From contig CAMKEG010000001.1 in the NCBI GenBank assembly GCA_946411505.1, positions 868,001 through 932,000 on the forward strand: a stretch of 64,000 nt of DNA, read 5' to 3'. How positions within the stretch are numbered: the first letter of the stretch is position 1; the number at the start of each line of letters is the position of its first letter. Shown here piece after piece: positions 8,121-17,072 of this stretch. This stretch comes from an uncultured Treponema sp. GTDB taxonomy: Bacteria; Spirochaetota; Spirochaetia; Treponematales; Treponemataceae. Made by a program: the position numbers and the translations under genes. A model generated the notes under the pieces. It did not search any database. It worked only from the letters and a program-made list of their open reading frames with translations, and was not told where the DNA came from.

Positions 8121-8154
8121 CGCGCGCGACGCTTTGAATAACGCCCCCCCCAAA

Positions 8155-8175
8155 CCGCTTGCGAATTGCAAGCGG
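8155..8175. terminator. Hairpin between convergent genes
   Basis: CCGCTTGC-GAATT-GCAAGCGG, 8-bp perfect stem, lying between the DUF2335 gene and the convergent HEPN-like gene. A related imperfect hairpin follows the second Rpn gene (7326-7350). There is no good T-run, so termination is only probable. Confidence 0.55.
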
Positions 8176-8189
8176 CGGGGAATCAACTC

Positions 8190-8915
8190 CTATTGTTTTG
8201 TCATATCGATTGTAAACAATTGGACGCCGAGCAAGGCGATGAACTGCTTTAAAAAGTCAATGTAGAATTTAAGCAGCTTTTTCCTGTAGGCGTAGCCAAC
8301 CTCTGATTTTGCGGTCTCGCCGCCGTGATAGAAGGCGTTGCGTTCCATTCTTTGAATAAACAGCAATTGCTCATAATCAAAAGCTTTAGCATCCATTGCA
8401 ATATAAGTGTTATATCTGTTCACATTAGTATCATAAATGCCAGGAACTTCAGAAAAATGTTTAAGATATTTTATATAATTTTGATTGCTAGACTTTGTAG
8501 ATAAGAACTGGCTTTTAAATGACTCCGCTTGCTCTTTAAGACAATCTTCAAGGCCGTTGTTTTTCAAGAACCTTTCGTTCCATTTTTTTGAACGATTTGA
8601 GAAAACAAAAAGTTTTTCTCCATATACTTGGCACGCTTCATACACATTCCACAAATCCATGAATTTAAAAATCAGCTCATACGTTTCTCTTACGTCTTTT
8701 CCTTTTGTGGAAGAGTATTCAGTTTCTATGCCAACGCGCAAATCAAGGCTAAGCCTGTACCTAAGGTCAAGCAAACGGGCTTCGCGCTTCAATATATCTT
8801 CATCTTTTTTTTCTCTCTTTCTCTTTTCAATTGTTTTTTCAGTAAGTTTTTTAAAACAAGAAGTAAAAGTTTTAACATATTCATCTAAAGTTTTCTTTTC
8901 TATAATTTTCCTCAT
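8190..8915 (-). CDS. HEPN-like hypothetical protein
   Basis: A 241-residue, lysine-rich, helical protein of unknown family. The C-terminal part carries ERNAFYHGG, where R192-N193-x3-H197 matches the RNxxxH motif of catalytic HEPN RNases, followed by a long amphipathic helix as in HEPN domains. HEPN proteins act as RNases in toxin-antitoxin and defence systems. The first 100 residues are charged and coiled. No ribosome site is clear at ATG 8915. It lies 84 nt downstream of another unknown gene on the same strand, so they may form a pair. The HEPN assignment rests on one short motif and helical context, so it is tentative. Confidence 0.5.
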   Translation of the reverse strand: MRKIIEKKTLDEYVKTFTSCFKKLTEKTIEKRKREKKDEDILKREARLLDLRYRLSLDLRVGIETEYSSTKGKDVRETYELIFKFMDLWNVYEACQVYGEKLFVFSNRSKKWNERFLKNNGLEDCLKEQAESFKSQFLSTKSSNQNYIKYLKHFSEVPGIYDTNVNRYNTYIAMDAKAFDYEQLLFIQRMERNAFYHGGETAKSEVGYAYRKKLLKFYIDFLKQFIALLGVQLFTIDMTKQ

Positions 8916-8999
8916 ATTTTTTTATGCGCCACGGAAGCGGGAACGCGCGACGCGCTGCCCGGCATCCATCTGAGCAGCGTCCGCAAGCATAGCGACAAC

Positions 9000-9437
9000 T
9001 TACAGAACTTTATCCAACAATTTTTCTATCGCAGTGCGGTCGTTTTTATTTTTAACGACATTGAAAAACGGTCGAGTGCAACAAGAAATTCCGCGAATAT
9101 TCATCTTGTCCAATATTGGTTGATGCTTGTCAATTCCGCTATGATTTATTCTTAATATTTTTACTTCTATTCCATAATTGAAAATTTGATCATTTATTAT
9201 CTTCGGTTTTATATCAGTCACTTCAACCAAATGCGTAAACAAAGACGACCTTCCTTTCATTTTTTGAAAAAGAAGCAAAGTGTCGCCTTTATTAAATTTA
9301 GGAGGCCGCCTTAAAAACTCTAAGACAAAAGTGTCATTAGCCGAATATAGAGCCGAAGCATTTTTATAAATATACGCGCCTTTCTTAAATTTAGGTTGTT
9401 CGTTTACACATTTTACATAATCAATATGGATTGGCAT
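9000..9437 (-). CDS. Hypothetical protein upstream of HEPN-like gene
   Basis: A 145-residue protein that I do not recognise. AAGGAGG lies upstream of ATG 9437, so it is well translated. The sequence is basic, with segments suggestive of a small beta-rich fold (HIDYVKCVN, TFVLEFLRRPP, GIEVKILRINH) and a C-terminal helix. It begins 26 nt after the giant lipoprotein gene ends and precedes the HEPN-like gene by 84 nt. It lacks the nucleotidyltransferase motif of MNT antitoxins, so a standard HEPN/MNT pair is not supported. Confidence 0.6.
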   Translation of the reverse strand: MPIHIDYVKCVNEQPKFKKGAYIYKNASALYSANDTFVLEFLRRPPKFNKGDTLLLFQKMKGRSSLFTHLVEVTDIKPKIINDQIFNYGIEVKILRINHSGIDKHQPILDKMNIRGISCCTRPFFNVVKNKNDRTAIEKLLDKVL

Positions 9438-9462
9438 ACCTTTTTCCCTCCTTACCTAATGC

Positions 9463-12400
9463 CTACTGTTTTTCCTCGTAAATTTGTGCGTAATCTATTA
9501 CACACACATGATTGTATTTTCCATGATAATCCGCGTATCCAACGCCGGCTGTCGCGAATTTTTCATTCATAATATTTTTACGATGGCCACGACTACTGAC
9601 ACCATCATCTATTAAAAGCGCTACAACTATATCACGCGCGGAAGCTGCATAAACATACGAAGAACCATAGTCTATATTTTCGCCAGCTTCTTTTGAATAG
9701 GATCCGTAACGCTTCATTCTATCATCTGTACTACTGCCATCACCTCCTGTATGGCCAGTTTGAGATGTTTGCGCTTGATCTAAAGAATGGTCTTTTGACG
9801 CTTTTGTCAAGCCGCGCGACGGCTGAAGGACAGAAAGCGCACTTCGAGAATTCATATATTCGATGCACTCATTTACAACTCTCTTACCTTCACTTGTAGC
9901 TATTTTTTTGTTGTTTTTATCGATGTAATCATTGCCAGAGAAATTATTTAATCTTGGCGCAATATATAGTTCGGCATACTTTTTGGGGTTTGTTCTTGCC
10001 ATATTCATCTCAAGAATTACATCCTTTTCTATTTCATACATATAACTAACATTACGAGCGGTGTCCAATTTTGACAAATCCCAAACACTTTTATCGACCG
10101 CATCTTTAGCATATTTGGGCTGCGAGCCTAAGGATGAAACGACTTTGCTAAAGGCTGCGACTATCTCAACATCTTTGTCAGGCATGATAAAGCTTTTACT
10201 ATTCCCCGCTCCGTTTAACGCAATACAAGATGAGCCTAAGTATTTTAAGGCAATCCCGGCCAACTCGTAGCCGCTCGCAGGACTTATATCAAGGGTGACG
10301 GTCGTTCCGCTAGCGGCGCTTGTCTTGTCGGCTTTAACCGTTCCGTTAACGGTTGACCTAATTGTTATTATGCGAGAATATTTGTCAATAAATTGCGCGT
10401 CCACGGTAACATCATTTTCTGGCATATAAAAGTAACGCGTACTTCCACTGTCTGTCATCTCAACTGGCGTTCCGTCCGCAGCGGTTACAATAATCTTACC
10501 CAACTTATAGCCGCTTGCAGGATTTGCAGTAAGTTTGATGTACTCTCCGCCAGACGCTTTTGTTTTATTGGCAGTCACCGTTCCGTTCTCAAACGTACCA
10601 ATGTTCACACTATATTTTACAACAAATGTTGCTGTTACCGTTACGTCCTGGGCGGGCATTGTGAAAGTTATTGTGTCTTCAGTTCCACTTATAACCACAG
10701 ACGAACCGTCCGCGGCGGTTACAAAAAGCGTTCCAAGTCCGTAGCCGTTTGCAGGGTTTATAGTAAGTTTGACATACTCTCCGCTAGCCCACTTTGTCTT
10801 CTCGGCAGTCACCGTTCCATTCTCAAACGCGCCAATGTTTACACTGTATTTTACAATAAATGTCGCGGTCACCGTTACGTCCTTGGCGGGCATTGTGAAG
10901 GTTATTGTATTTCCATTTTTGCTAGCGCCCACAGAATATCCATTGATGTCTTTCACAATTAATGTTTCAAGTTCGCAGCCGCTTTCAGGTTTTATCGTAA
11001 GCGCAATTGTAGTTCCGCTAGCGGCGCTTGTCTTGTCGGCGGTTACAGTTCCATGTTCAAAAGAACCAATATTTACGGCGTAGTATTTTATCGCGGAGAA
11101 TGTCGCGGTCACTGTTACGTCCTTGGCGGGCATCCAGAATGTCCTGCTGTCGTCAGCTCCGCTTATATAAACGGACGAGCCGTCCGAGGCTCTTACAATA
11201 AGTTCCTTAAGTTCGTATCCGTTTTCAGGTCTTATAGTAAGTATGACAAGTTCTCTGCTGACCAACTTAGTTTTATCGGCGGTCACAATTCCGTTTTCAG
11301 ACGAACCAATGTTTACATTGTATTTTCTTACGGCGAATGTCGCGGTCACAGTTACGTCCTGGACGGGCATCGTGAATGTCCTGCTGTCGCCTGTTCCGCT
11401 TATCGCAATGGACGAGCCGTCCGAGGCTGTTACAATAAGCTCCTTAAGTTCGTATCCGTCGTTAGGTCGTATAGAAAGTTTAACACGATTTCCGCTAGCC
11501 CACTTTGTCGTATCGGCGGTCACAGTTCCATTTTCAGATGAACCAATGTTTACATTGTATTTTATCGCGGAGAAATAATACCGCACCGTAACGAGAGAAG
11601 CGGGCATTGTGAAAGTTCTTGTGTTTCCAGTTCCGCTTATATCCACAGAGTTTCCGTATGCATCGGTTACAGAAAGGCTTTCAAATTCGTAGCCGTTTTC
11701 AGGTTTTATCGTGAACGTAATTTCTGTCCCGCTAGCGGCGCTTGTCGCGCTAGATGTCACTGTCCCGTGGTAGACATTGTTCGGCATTTTTATTGGATAC
11801 AGAAATTGTTGATCGCTGTCATTAACCGTCCAGCCTTCTGGTATGCCGCTATCACCCACAGGCCATGGCACGCCAGGCGCCTTTGTAAAGGTTCCGTTAG
11901 ATGCCACGCGAAAAAGCCAGCGAGAAGTACAGTTTGCATCGTCAACGTCTATTGCCAAACAGTTTACATTGTTAAGTTTTGAGCAACCAGAAAACATATC
12001 CATATAGCAGCCACGCGCAAGCGTCGTCGCGGGCAAAGTAGGCGCGACAGTTAATTCTCTACAGCCTGAGAACATCCCGCTATAGCAATATTCCACAAGC
12101 GTTGTCGCGGGCAAAGCAGGCGCGACAGTTAATTCTCTACAGCCTGAGAACATCCCGCTATAGCAGTCACGCACAAGTGTCGCCGCGGGCAACGCGGGCG
12201 CGCTACTTAACCCTTCGCAACCAGAAAACATATCCTTATAGCAGCCACGCACAAGCGTCGTCGCGGGCAAAGCAGGCGCGCCAGTTAATTCTCTACAGTC
12301 TGAGAACATCCCGCTATAGCATTCTTCCGCAAGCGTTGTCGCTGGCAATGCAGGCGCGCTTCCTAACCCTTCGCAACCAGAGAACATGCTTTTGTAACAA

Positions 12401-14694
12401 CTGCCAGCAAGCGTCTTCGCGGGCAATGAAGACGCGAGAATTAGTTCGCAACACCATGAAAACATATCCTTATAGCAGCCACGCGCAAGCGTCGTCGCGG
12501 GCAAAGCAGGCGCGACAGTTAATTCTCCACAGTATGAGAACATCCCGCTATAGCAATATTCCGCAAGCGTTGTCGCTGGCAAAAGCAATTCAGCGCCAAC
12601 CTTGTTTTTTATACGAGAGTTATTAGCAAAAAACTTATAGAACGTGTAAGAAGCGGACAATTTATCGACGCTTGCGAAGCCCTCGCTCTTTACAAGGCTC
12701 ATCATGTTTCCGTAGACATAACAATTTTTGTCGCACGCTATGTTGCTGAAGCTTGAATCGCCTGTGGCATATGTCGCGTTGTCTCCGTAAAAGGCCACCT
12801 TGTCGCCAACAGTCTCAAGCGCGATTTCTTTTGAGACGCCACTATCGATTGTTTGCCGCACGCCTCCGTTTATGCAATAGGTGACAGAACCTGCGGCGTT
12901 GTTTTTAAAAGTAACTTTGGCTCCGGCTTTGATGGCTTCCAGCGTCAACGGAACATTCTGCATATCGCTATCGCTGATTGCAACGAATGTCGCGGCAACC
13001 GTTACGTCTTTAGCTGGCATAACGAACGTCCGTACATCGCCTGTTCCGCTTGTCGCGACGGAAGATCCGTTTGTGTCTTTAACTATTAATTTTTCAAGTT
13101 GATAGCCGCTCTCAGGTATTATCCTTAACTCAACGGTACCTCCAGCACCACATAAAAGAACCATATTTGGTCTGCCAAAGCCTGCCACCACCATTCCATG
13201 CGCGCTACTCTCTGGAACTGTTACTGAATATACACGTACAGTTTGAGGACGTCCAGTTTGAGATTGGTCATCAATAACTGTCCAACCTTCTGGGATGCCG
13301 CTCGCGCCTGAAGGCCATGACACGCCATCTATTCTTTTAAATGTGCCCTTGGATGCCACGCCGCTAAGCCACTCGTTCGTAGCGCAATACGCGTCAATGT
13401 CAGTTGCCAAGCATTTTACATTGTTAAGTTTTGCGCAGTCTTTAAACATGCCCTGATAACAACCTATCGCAAGCGTTTTGACTGGCAGTTCCGGCGCGTT
13501 AGTCAACCCAGTGCTTCCAAACATGCCTGAATAGCAGTTTGGCACTAGAATTTTTGCCGGTAATTCCGGCGCGTTCGTCAATACCCTACAGCCATAGAAC
13601 ATATACCCATAACAACTTTCAGAAAGCGTCGTCGCAGGCAAAAGCAATTCAGCGCCAACCTTGTTTTTTATACGAGAGTTATTAGCAAAAAACTTATAGA
13701 ACGTGTAAGAAGCGGACAATTTATCGACGCTTGCGAAGCCCTCGCTCTTTACAAGGCTCATCATGTTTCCGTAGACATAACAATTTTTGTCGCACGCTAT
13801 GTTGCTGAAGCTTGAATCGCCTGTGGCATATGTCGCGTTGTCCCCGTAAAATGCCACCTTGTCGCCTGCATTCTCAAGCGAGATTTCTTTTCCTTCGCCA
13901 CTGGCGATTGTTTGCCGCACGCCTCCGTTTATGCAATAGACGACATAACCTGTGGCGTTGTTTTCAAAAGTAACTTTGGCTCCGGCTTCGATAGCTTCCA
14001 GCGTCAACGGAACATTCTGCATATCTATATCGCTGTTTGCAACAAATGTCACGGTCACATTTACATCTTGCTCTGGCAGAGTAAATTTTCCGTCCGTCAC
14101 AGAAATTGGATTGTTGGCCGCGTCAACAACGGTGAACGCGCCAAACTGATAGCCAGCGTTTGGAGTCGCTAAAAGCGTTATCTCGGTTCCGGCGCTTCCG
14201 GTGGCGGGTGTTGCGGTGACGCTTCCATTTACATGAACCGGAATCTTTACGCTGTAAACAGGAATCTCAGACCACAGCGCGTAAAGCGTGGCGTTCGCCT
14301 TTGCGGTATAGCTTGCGCCGTCAGCGTATGAAGCCTGCTTGGACTTTGGGGCGGTTCCCCAACCGGCAAAGTTAAAGCCTTCCTTGGAAAAGCCAAGCTC
14401 TTCGACCGGCGTCAGGGCCTGCGGAATTCCCGCGGTAAAATTTTGAGGAACGGTGGCAGGATTTGGGCTTCCGTCGTTGGCGTTGAAGGTTATCGTGTAT
14501 ATTGCGGGGGTGGCGACAGGCGCGTTTGTCTCGCCGTCGGTTTTAGTTCCGCCGTTTTTCGTTTGGTTGTCCGGAACAACAATGACTACAGGCGGCTCGC
14601 TGTCGTTGGAACAAGCCAAAAAGCCAAAGGCCATCGCCATGCAAGCCGTCAGCGCAAAAAACGCGCGGGCAATTTTGTTATTAAGGGTTCTCAC
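9463..14694 (-). CDS. Giant surface lipoprotein: InlB-type repeats, BspA-like repeats, CAP domain
   Basis: A 1743-residue predicted lipoprotein. The signal peptide ends in the lipobox FLAC with Cys28. Then come an InlB B-repeat (about 60-135), divergent InlB repeats, two near-identical modules starting DMQNVPLTLEAI, blocks of 23-residue BspA-like repeats (LPATTL..xCYxxMFSGCxxL), about eight divergent InlB repeats of 70-75 residues (NGTVTADKT...FTMPAKDVTVTATF), and a C-terminal CAP/SCP domain with HTGG, GENI and GHRKNIM. It is probably anchored outside the cytoplasm and displayed for adhesion or binding. I chose GTG 14694 because GGAGG is 7 nt upstream and it places the signal peptide at the N-terminus. 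The repeats make it prone to recombination. Specific ligand unknown. Confidence 0.88.
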   Translation of the reverse strand: MRTLNNKIARAFFALTACMAMAFGFLACSNDSEPPVVIVVPDNQTKNGGTKTDGETNAPVATPAIYTITFNANDGSPNPATVPQNFTAGIPQALTPVEELGFSKEGFNFAGWGTAPKSKQASYADGASYTAKANATLYALWSEIPVYSVKIPVHVNGSVTATPATGSAGTEITLLATPNAGYQFGAFTVVDAANNPISVTDGKFTLPEQDVNVTVTFVANSDIDMQNVPLTLEAIEAGAKVTFENNATGYVVYCINGGVRQTIASGEGKEISLENAGDKVAFYGDNATYATGDSSFSNIACDKNCYVYGNMMSLVKSEGFASVDKLSASYTFYKFFANNSRIKNKVGAELLLPATTLSESCYGYMFYGCRVLTNAPELPAKILVPNCYSGMFGSTGLTNAPELPVKTLAIGCYQGMFKDCAKLNNVKCLATDIDAYCATNEWLSGVASKGTFKRIDGVSWPSGASGIPEGWTVIDDQSQTGRPQTVRVYSVTVPESSAHGMVVAGFGRPNMVLLCGAGGTVELRIIPESGYQLEKLIVKDTNGSSVATSGTGDVRTFVMPAKDVTVAATFVAISDSDMQNVPLTLEAIKAGAKVTFKNNAAGSVTYCINGGVRQTIDSGVSKEIALETVGDKVAFYGDNATYATGDSSFSNIACDKNCYVYGNMMSLVKSEGFASVDKLSASYTFYKFFANNSRIKNKVGAELLLPATTLAEYCYSGMFSYCGELTVAPALPATTLARGCYKDMFSWCCELILASSLPAKTLAGSCYKSMFSGCEGLGSAPALPATTLAEECYSGMFSDCRELTGAPALPATTLVRGCYKDMFSGCEGLSSAPALPAATLVRDCYSGMFSGCRELTVAPALPATTLVEYCYSGMFSGCRELTVAPTLPATTLARGCYMDMFSGCSKLNNVNCLAIDVDDANCTSRWLFRVASNGTFTKAPGVPWPVGDSGIPEGWTVNDSDQQFLYPIKMPNNVYHGTVTSSATSAASGTEITFTIKPENGYEFESLSVTDAYGNSVDISGTGNTRTFTMPASLVTVRYYFSAIKYNVNIGSSENGTVTADTTKWASGNRVKLSIRPNDGYELKELIVTASDGSSIAISGTGDSRTFTMPVQDVTVTATFAVRKYNVNIGSSENGIVTADKTKLVSRELVILTIRPENGYELKELIVRASDGSSVYISGADDSRTFWMPAKDVTVTATFSAIKYYAVNIGSFEHGTVTADKTSAASGTTIALTIKPESGCELETLIVKDINGYSVGASKNGNTITFTMPAKDVTVTATFIVKYSVNIGAFENGTVTAEKTKWASGEYVKLTINPANGYGLGTLFVTAADGSSVVISGTEDTITFTMPAQDVTVTATFVVKYSVNIGTFENGTVTANKTKASGGEYIKLTANPASGYKLGKIIVTAADGTPVEMTDSGSTRYFYMPENDVTVDAQFIDKYSRIITIRSTVNGTVKADKTSAASGTTVTLDISPASGYELAGIALKYLGSSCIALNGAGNSKSFIMPDKDVEIVAAFSKVVSSLGSQPKYAKDAVDKSVWDLSKLDTARNVSYMYEIEKDVILEMNMARTNPKKYAELYIAPRLNNFSGNDYIDKNNKKIATSEGKRVVNECIEYMNSRSALSVLQPSRGLTKASKDHSLDQAQTSQTGHTGGDGSSTDDRMKRYGSYSKEAGENIDYGSSYVYAASARDIVVALLIDDGVSSRGHRKNIMNEKFATAGVGYADYHGKYNHVCVIDYAQIYEEKQ
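12578..12985 (-). repeat. Internal duplication, copy A
   Basis: About 408 nt also found at 13637-14044, offset 1059 nt (353 codons, in frame). The first ~205 nt appear identical; the rest differs at roughly one base in ten. It encodes the module with CDKNCYVYGNMMSLVKSEG. Confidence 0.9.
13637..14044 (-). repeat. Internal duplication, copy B
   Basis: Partner of 12578-12985. The sharp change from identity to moderate divergence within the copy suggests recent gene conversion between the modules. Confidence 0.9.
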
Positions 14695-14872
14695 TTTTTT
14701 CCTCCACAAAGCCAAAGATGGTTTTTCCACGCTAATTTTACAATAAAAAACAAATCTTGTATTGAGTAATTAGGAATGGAAAAGCCGGGACTTTAGTCCC
14801 AGAAAAGGTAGGAGTAAAAAAGCGCAGTTTTTTCAAGAATTTCACGCCATCACGCCGCGATAAAACATTCTT

Positions 14873-15703
14873 CTATATTACCCCCCCCCCATTCGTCGCT
14901 TGTTTGCCGTCGCCGCCGGCGGGAAGGTCAACGCAGATTTTGACGCCGGTGTCTTTGGAGCTGTGGACTTCAAGAGTTCCGCCAAGAAGGGCCGCGCGCA
15001 TTTCCATTCCGCTCATTCCAAAGTGGCTTTGGCTGTGGGAACGGCTGTCGTAGTCGATGCCGCTTCCGTCGTCGTAAATCATCACACGGATTTTGCCTTC
15101 GCGCTTTTGAATCATCACGCCGGTCTCTTGCGCCTTCGCGTGGCTCTTGGCGTTGTTGAGCGCTTCTTGGATTATGCGAAGGATGTGGTGCCGCTCTTGG
15201 GCGGAAAAGCGCTGCAAGTCAACTTGCGGGTCGGCGTAAAAGCGGCAAGGGATTCCGCTGTCACTTGAAAATTGCGCGCACAAGTCCGCGATTGCGTTTT
15301 TAAACGGAAGCTCCTTTAGGCCGGGAAGCGCCAGGTTTTGTATTATCGCGCGCAGCTGCTTTTGGTTTTGCTTTTCCAAGTCGATGATTTTTTGAATCCG
15401 CTCTTTTTGCTCCTGCCCTTGCGCGCCTTCCTGACATTCCTTTTGCATTAGCAAGAGAACCTTGATGTTTTGCGAGACAGTGTCGTGCAGCTCCTGCGAG
15501 ATTCTTCGCCGCTCGTCCTCTTGGGCGCTAATCGTTTCGTTAAGAAAAGTGGCGTTGCTCTTTAAATTCTTTCTGGCTCTGACGTTACGCGCAAGAACAT
15601 ACAATAGCGCGACAAAGGCCGCGAAAATCGCGACGATTAAAAGAATGAAAAACGAATTATAAATCCTAAGCGTTTCCTTTAAAAGCTCAAGCTCGTCCAT
15701 CAT
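14873..15703 (-). CDS. NarL-type sensor histidine kinase
   Basis: A 276-residue kinase with one N-terminal membrane helix (FFILLIVAIFAAFVALLYVL, near 15-35), a HisKA_3 dimerisation domain with phospho-accepting H73 in QELHDTVSQN, and a HATPase_c domain with the N box (EALNNAKSHA) and G box (DDGSGID, FGMSGM). It has almost no periplasmic part, so sensing may be via the membrane protein encoded just before it. Its start overlaps the stop of that gene; ATG 15703 or 15700 are both possible, and the second has better spacing to AAGGA. A run of ten G codes the last residues before the stop, so slippage would change only the tail. It is the third gene of an operon with the response regulator. Confidence 0.9.
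   Translation of the reverse strand: MMDELELLKETLRIYNSFFILLIVAIFAAFVALLYVLARNVRARKNLKSNATFLNETISAQEDERRRISQELHDTVSQNIKVLLLMQKECQEGAQGQEQKERIQKIIDLEKQNQKQLRAIIQNLALPGLKELPFKNAIADLCAQFSSDSGIPCRFYADPQVDLQRFSAQERHHILRIIQEALNNAKSHAKAQETGVMIQKREGKIRVMIYDDGSGIDYDSRSHSQSHFGMSGMEMRAALLGGTLEVHSSKDTGVKICVDLPAGGDGKQATNGGGVI
14881..14890 (-). repeat. Poly-G(10) tract at the kinase C-terminus
   Basis: Ten consecutive C on the + strand (G on the coding strand), five codons before the kinase stop. One extra G would read past the stop and lengthen the protein by about ten residues. Confidence 0.9.
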
Positions 15704-16284
15704 CGTTCCTTGATTTTTACAGCCAAGCGGTAAATTCCAAAGCCCGCGAAAGTGCAAACGATTCGGTCCAGCAAGGTCATCGGAATTCGCGGAATAAGAT
15801 AAGACAAAAAGGTTCCCATGTTCATCTGGCGCAAAACGGCAGAAAAGCTGTCAAAGGTGGAAAAGCCCGACGCGCTTCCAAAAAGCGGGCGGACAAACGT
15901 GTCCAGCGCGCTGGCCGCAAAAAAGCTTAGGAAGGCGGAAGAAAAAGCGATCGCAAGCAAATACAAAACCGTCACTCCTCGGCTGAACAAAAATTCTTTT
16001 TTGTTGCGGGAGAAAAACCAAGTGGCCACTACAATCAACATTCCGCAAATCGCGTAAAGGCAGTCGTAAACGCTAAAGGCCGTTCCGTGCATTCGGCAAT
16101 ACAAAAAAGTTATCAGCGGATTAAAGGCCGCCGCGACAAGCAAGCCCGGAACAAGGCCAGCGTAAAAAGTCACCGCCACGGTGAACACTGTGTCCAAAAA
16201 AATCGACGGCAAAAAGCGCGCGGCAAAAAAGGAAGCTCCCACATTGCACAAAAGCGCGACAACGCAAATCAAAAAAGTTTTCAT
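15700..16284 (-). CDS. Polytopic membrane protein, ECF S-component-like, in two-component operon
   Basis: A 194-residue protein with about five hydrophobic helices: an N-terminal one, FTVAVTFYAGLVPGLLVAA, a helix around LYAICGMLIVVATWFF, VTVLYLLAIAFSSAFLSFFA and a last one near the C-terminus (IVCTFAGFGIYRLAV). The IPRIPMTLLDRIV ending resembles substrate-binding subunits of ECF transporters, but I cannot name a substrate. Its gene overlaps both neighbours by a few bases, response regulator before and kinase after, so the three are translated together. That context suggests that it acts as the sensing or co-sensing membrane component for the short-sensor kinase. Family assignment is tentative. 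Confidence 0.72.
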   Translation of the reverse strand: MKTFLICVVALLCNVGASFFAARFLPSIFLDTVFTVAVTFYAGLVPGLLVAAAFNPLITFLYCRMHGTAFSVYDCLYAICGMLIVVATWFFSRNKKEFLFSRGVTVLYLLAIAFSSAFLSFFAASALDTFVRPLFGSASGFSTFDSFSAVLRQMNMGTFLSYLIPRIPMTLLDRIVCTFAGFGIYRLAVKIKER

Positions 16285-16934
16285 ACTCTTCCCAACCTCT
16301 CCAAAAATTGCAATTTATTTGAAACGCCCGTCTTGTCGTAAAGCGAGCTAAGGTAATTTAAAACCGTTTTTTCGCTAAGGCCCAATTCCTTGGCCACTTG
16401 CGCGTTTGTCTTTTGCAGCGCAAGCGCGTCGGCCACAAGCTTTTCCTTTTTGGTAAAGGTTTGCGAAATGTCGCGTGTTTCCAAAAGGCCTGAGACAAGT
16501 TCCGCCTGAATGTATGTCCGCCCTTCGTCAACGGCTTGCAACGCGGAAAGCAAAACGTTTTCGTCGGCGTTTTTTGAAACAAAGGCCTTGGCCCCAATCT
16601 CGGCGCTCATCGCCCGCTCCACAAAGCCGCCCGAATCGTGGCTGGAAAAAGCGACGCAAGCGATTCCCAGCTGGGAAAATTTTTTCATTATTTCAAAGCC
16701 GCAGTTTTCTTCCGGGCCGCTGCCAGCTCCGTCGTTCTTAAAGGAAATGTCCACAATCGCGATGTAGTCCTGGGCCGCGCGCTTTCCGCCCTTAAAGCTT
16801 TCGAGGATGCTGTCGCATTCCGCCACGGTTCCCGCGTCAAGCTCCACTTTGAACGCCGAATGTTTTTCTATCCAACTTTTTATGCCCGCCCGCAAAAGCG
16901 CGTGGTCGTCGGCGATGATAATCTTTTTAGCCAT
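16281..16934 (-). CDS. NarL/LuxR-family response regulator
   Basis: A 217-residue regulator. The receiver domain has acidic residues IIIADDHALLRAG near the start and phospho-acceptor D62 (IVDISF), followed by an unusual insertion (KNDGAGSGPEENC), then a conserved Lys in KAFVSKNA. The C-terminal GerE-type HTH spans about 150-215 (FTKKEKLVADALA...AKELGLSEKTVLNYLSSLYDKTG). It binds DNA, probably activating genes when phosphorylated by the kinase encoded downstream. ATG 16934 lies 6 nt after TATAAT (16941-16946), and no ribosome site is present, so this is another candidate leaderless mRNA. A longer reading frame upstream to 17201 crosses that promoter and is not supported. Confidence 0.9.
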   Translation of the reverse strand: MAKKIIIADDHALLRAGIKSWIEKHSAFKVELDAGTVAECDSILESFKGGKRAAQDYIAIVDISFKNDGAGSGPEENCGFEIMKKFSQLGIACVAFSSHDSGGFVERAMSAEIGAKAFVSKNADENVLLSALQAVDEGRTYIQAELVSGLLETRDISQTFTKKEKLVADALALQKTNAQVAKELGLSEKTVLNYLSSLYDKTGVSNKLQFLERLGRV

Positions 16935-16984
16935 GCCGCCATTATAGCGCGCTTTTTTGACATTTAACAGAGATACAAATCCCG

Positions 16985-17010
16985 ACAAAACCGGGAGTTG
17001 AGTCCCGGTT
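16985..17010. terminator. Bidirectional hairpin between divergent promoters
   Basis: AAAACCGGGA-GTTGAG-TCCCGGTTTTT, terminator-like on both strands, lying between the leftward response regulator promoter and the rightward transpeptidase promoter. It would insulate the two units or end antisense transcripts. Confidence 0.6.
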
Positions 17011-17036
17011 TTTGGGAAGTGAAAGAACGCCTGCAT

Positions 17037-17065
17037 TTGACGAAACGCCGCATTTTCATTATATT
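17037..17065 (+). promoter_or_regulatory. Promoter of L,D-transpeptidase gene
   Basis: TTGACG (17037-17042), 17-bp spacer, TATATT (17060-17065). ATG 17073 follows after 7 nt and there is no ribosome site, so a leaderless transcript is predicted. Confidence 0.75.
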
Positions 17066-17072
17066 TAATAGT

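Noticed and set aside
8150..8190. C7 run as phase-variable tract
   Set aside because: Short, intergenic between convergent genes, and outside any promoter or frame.
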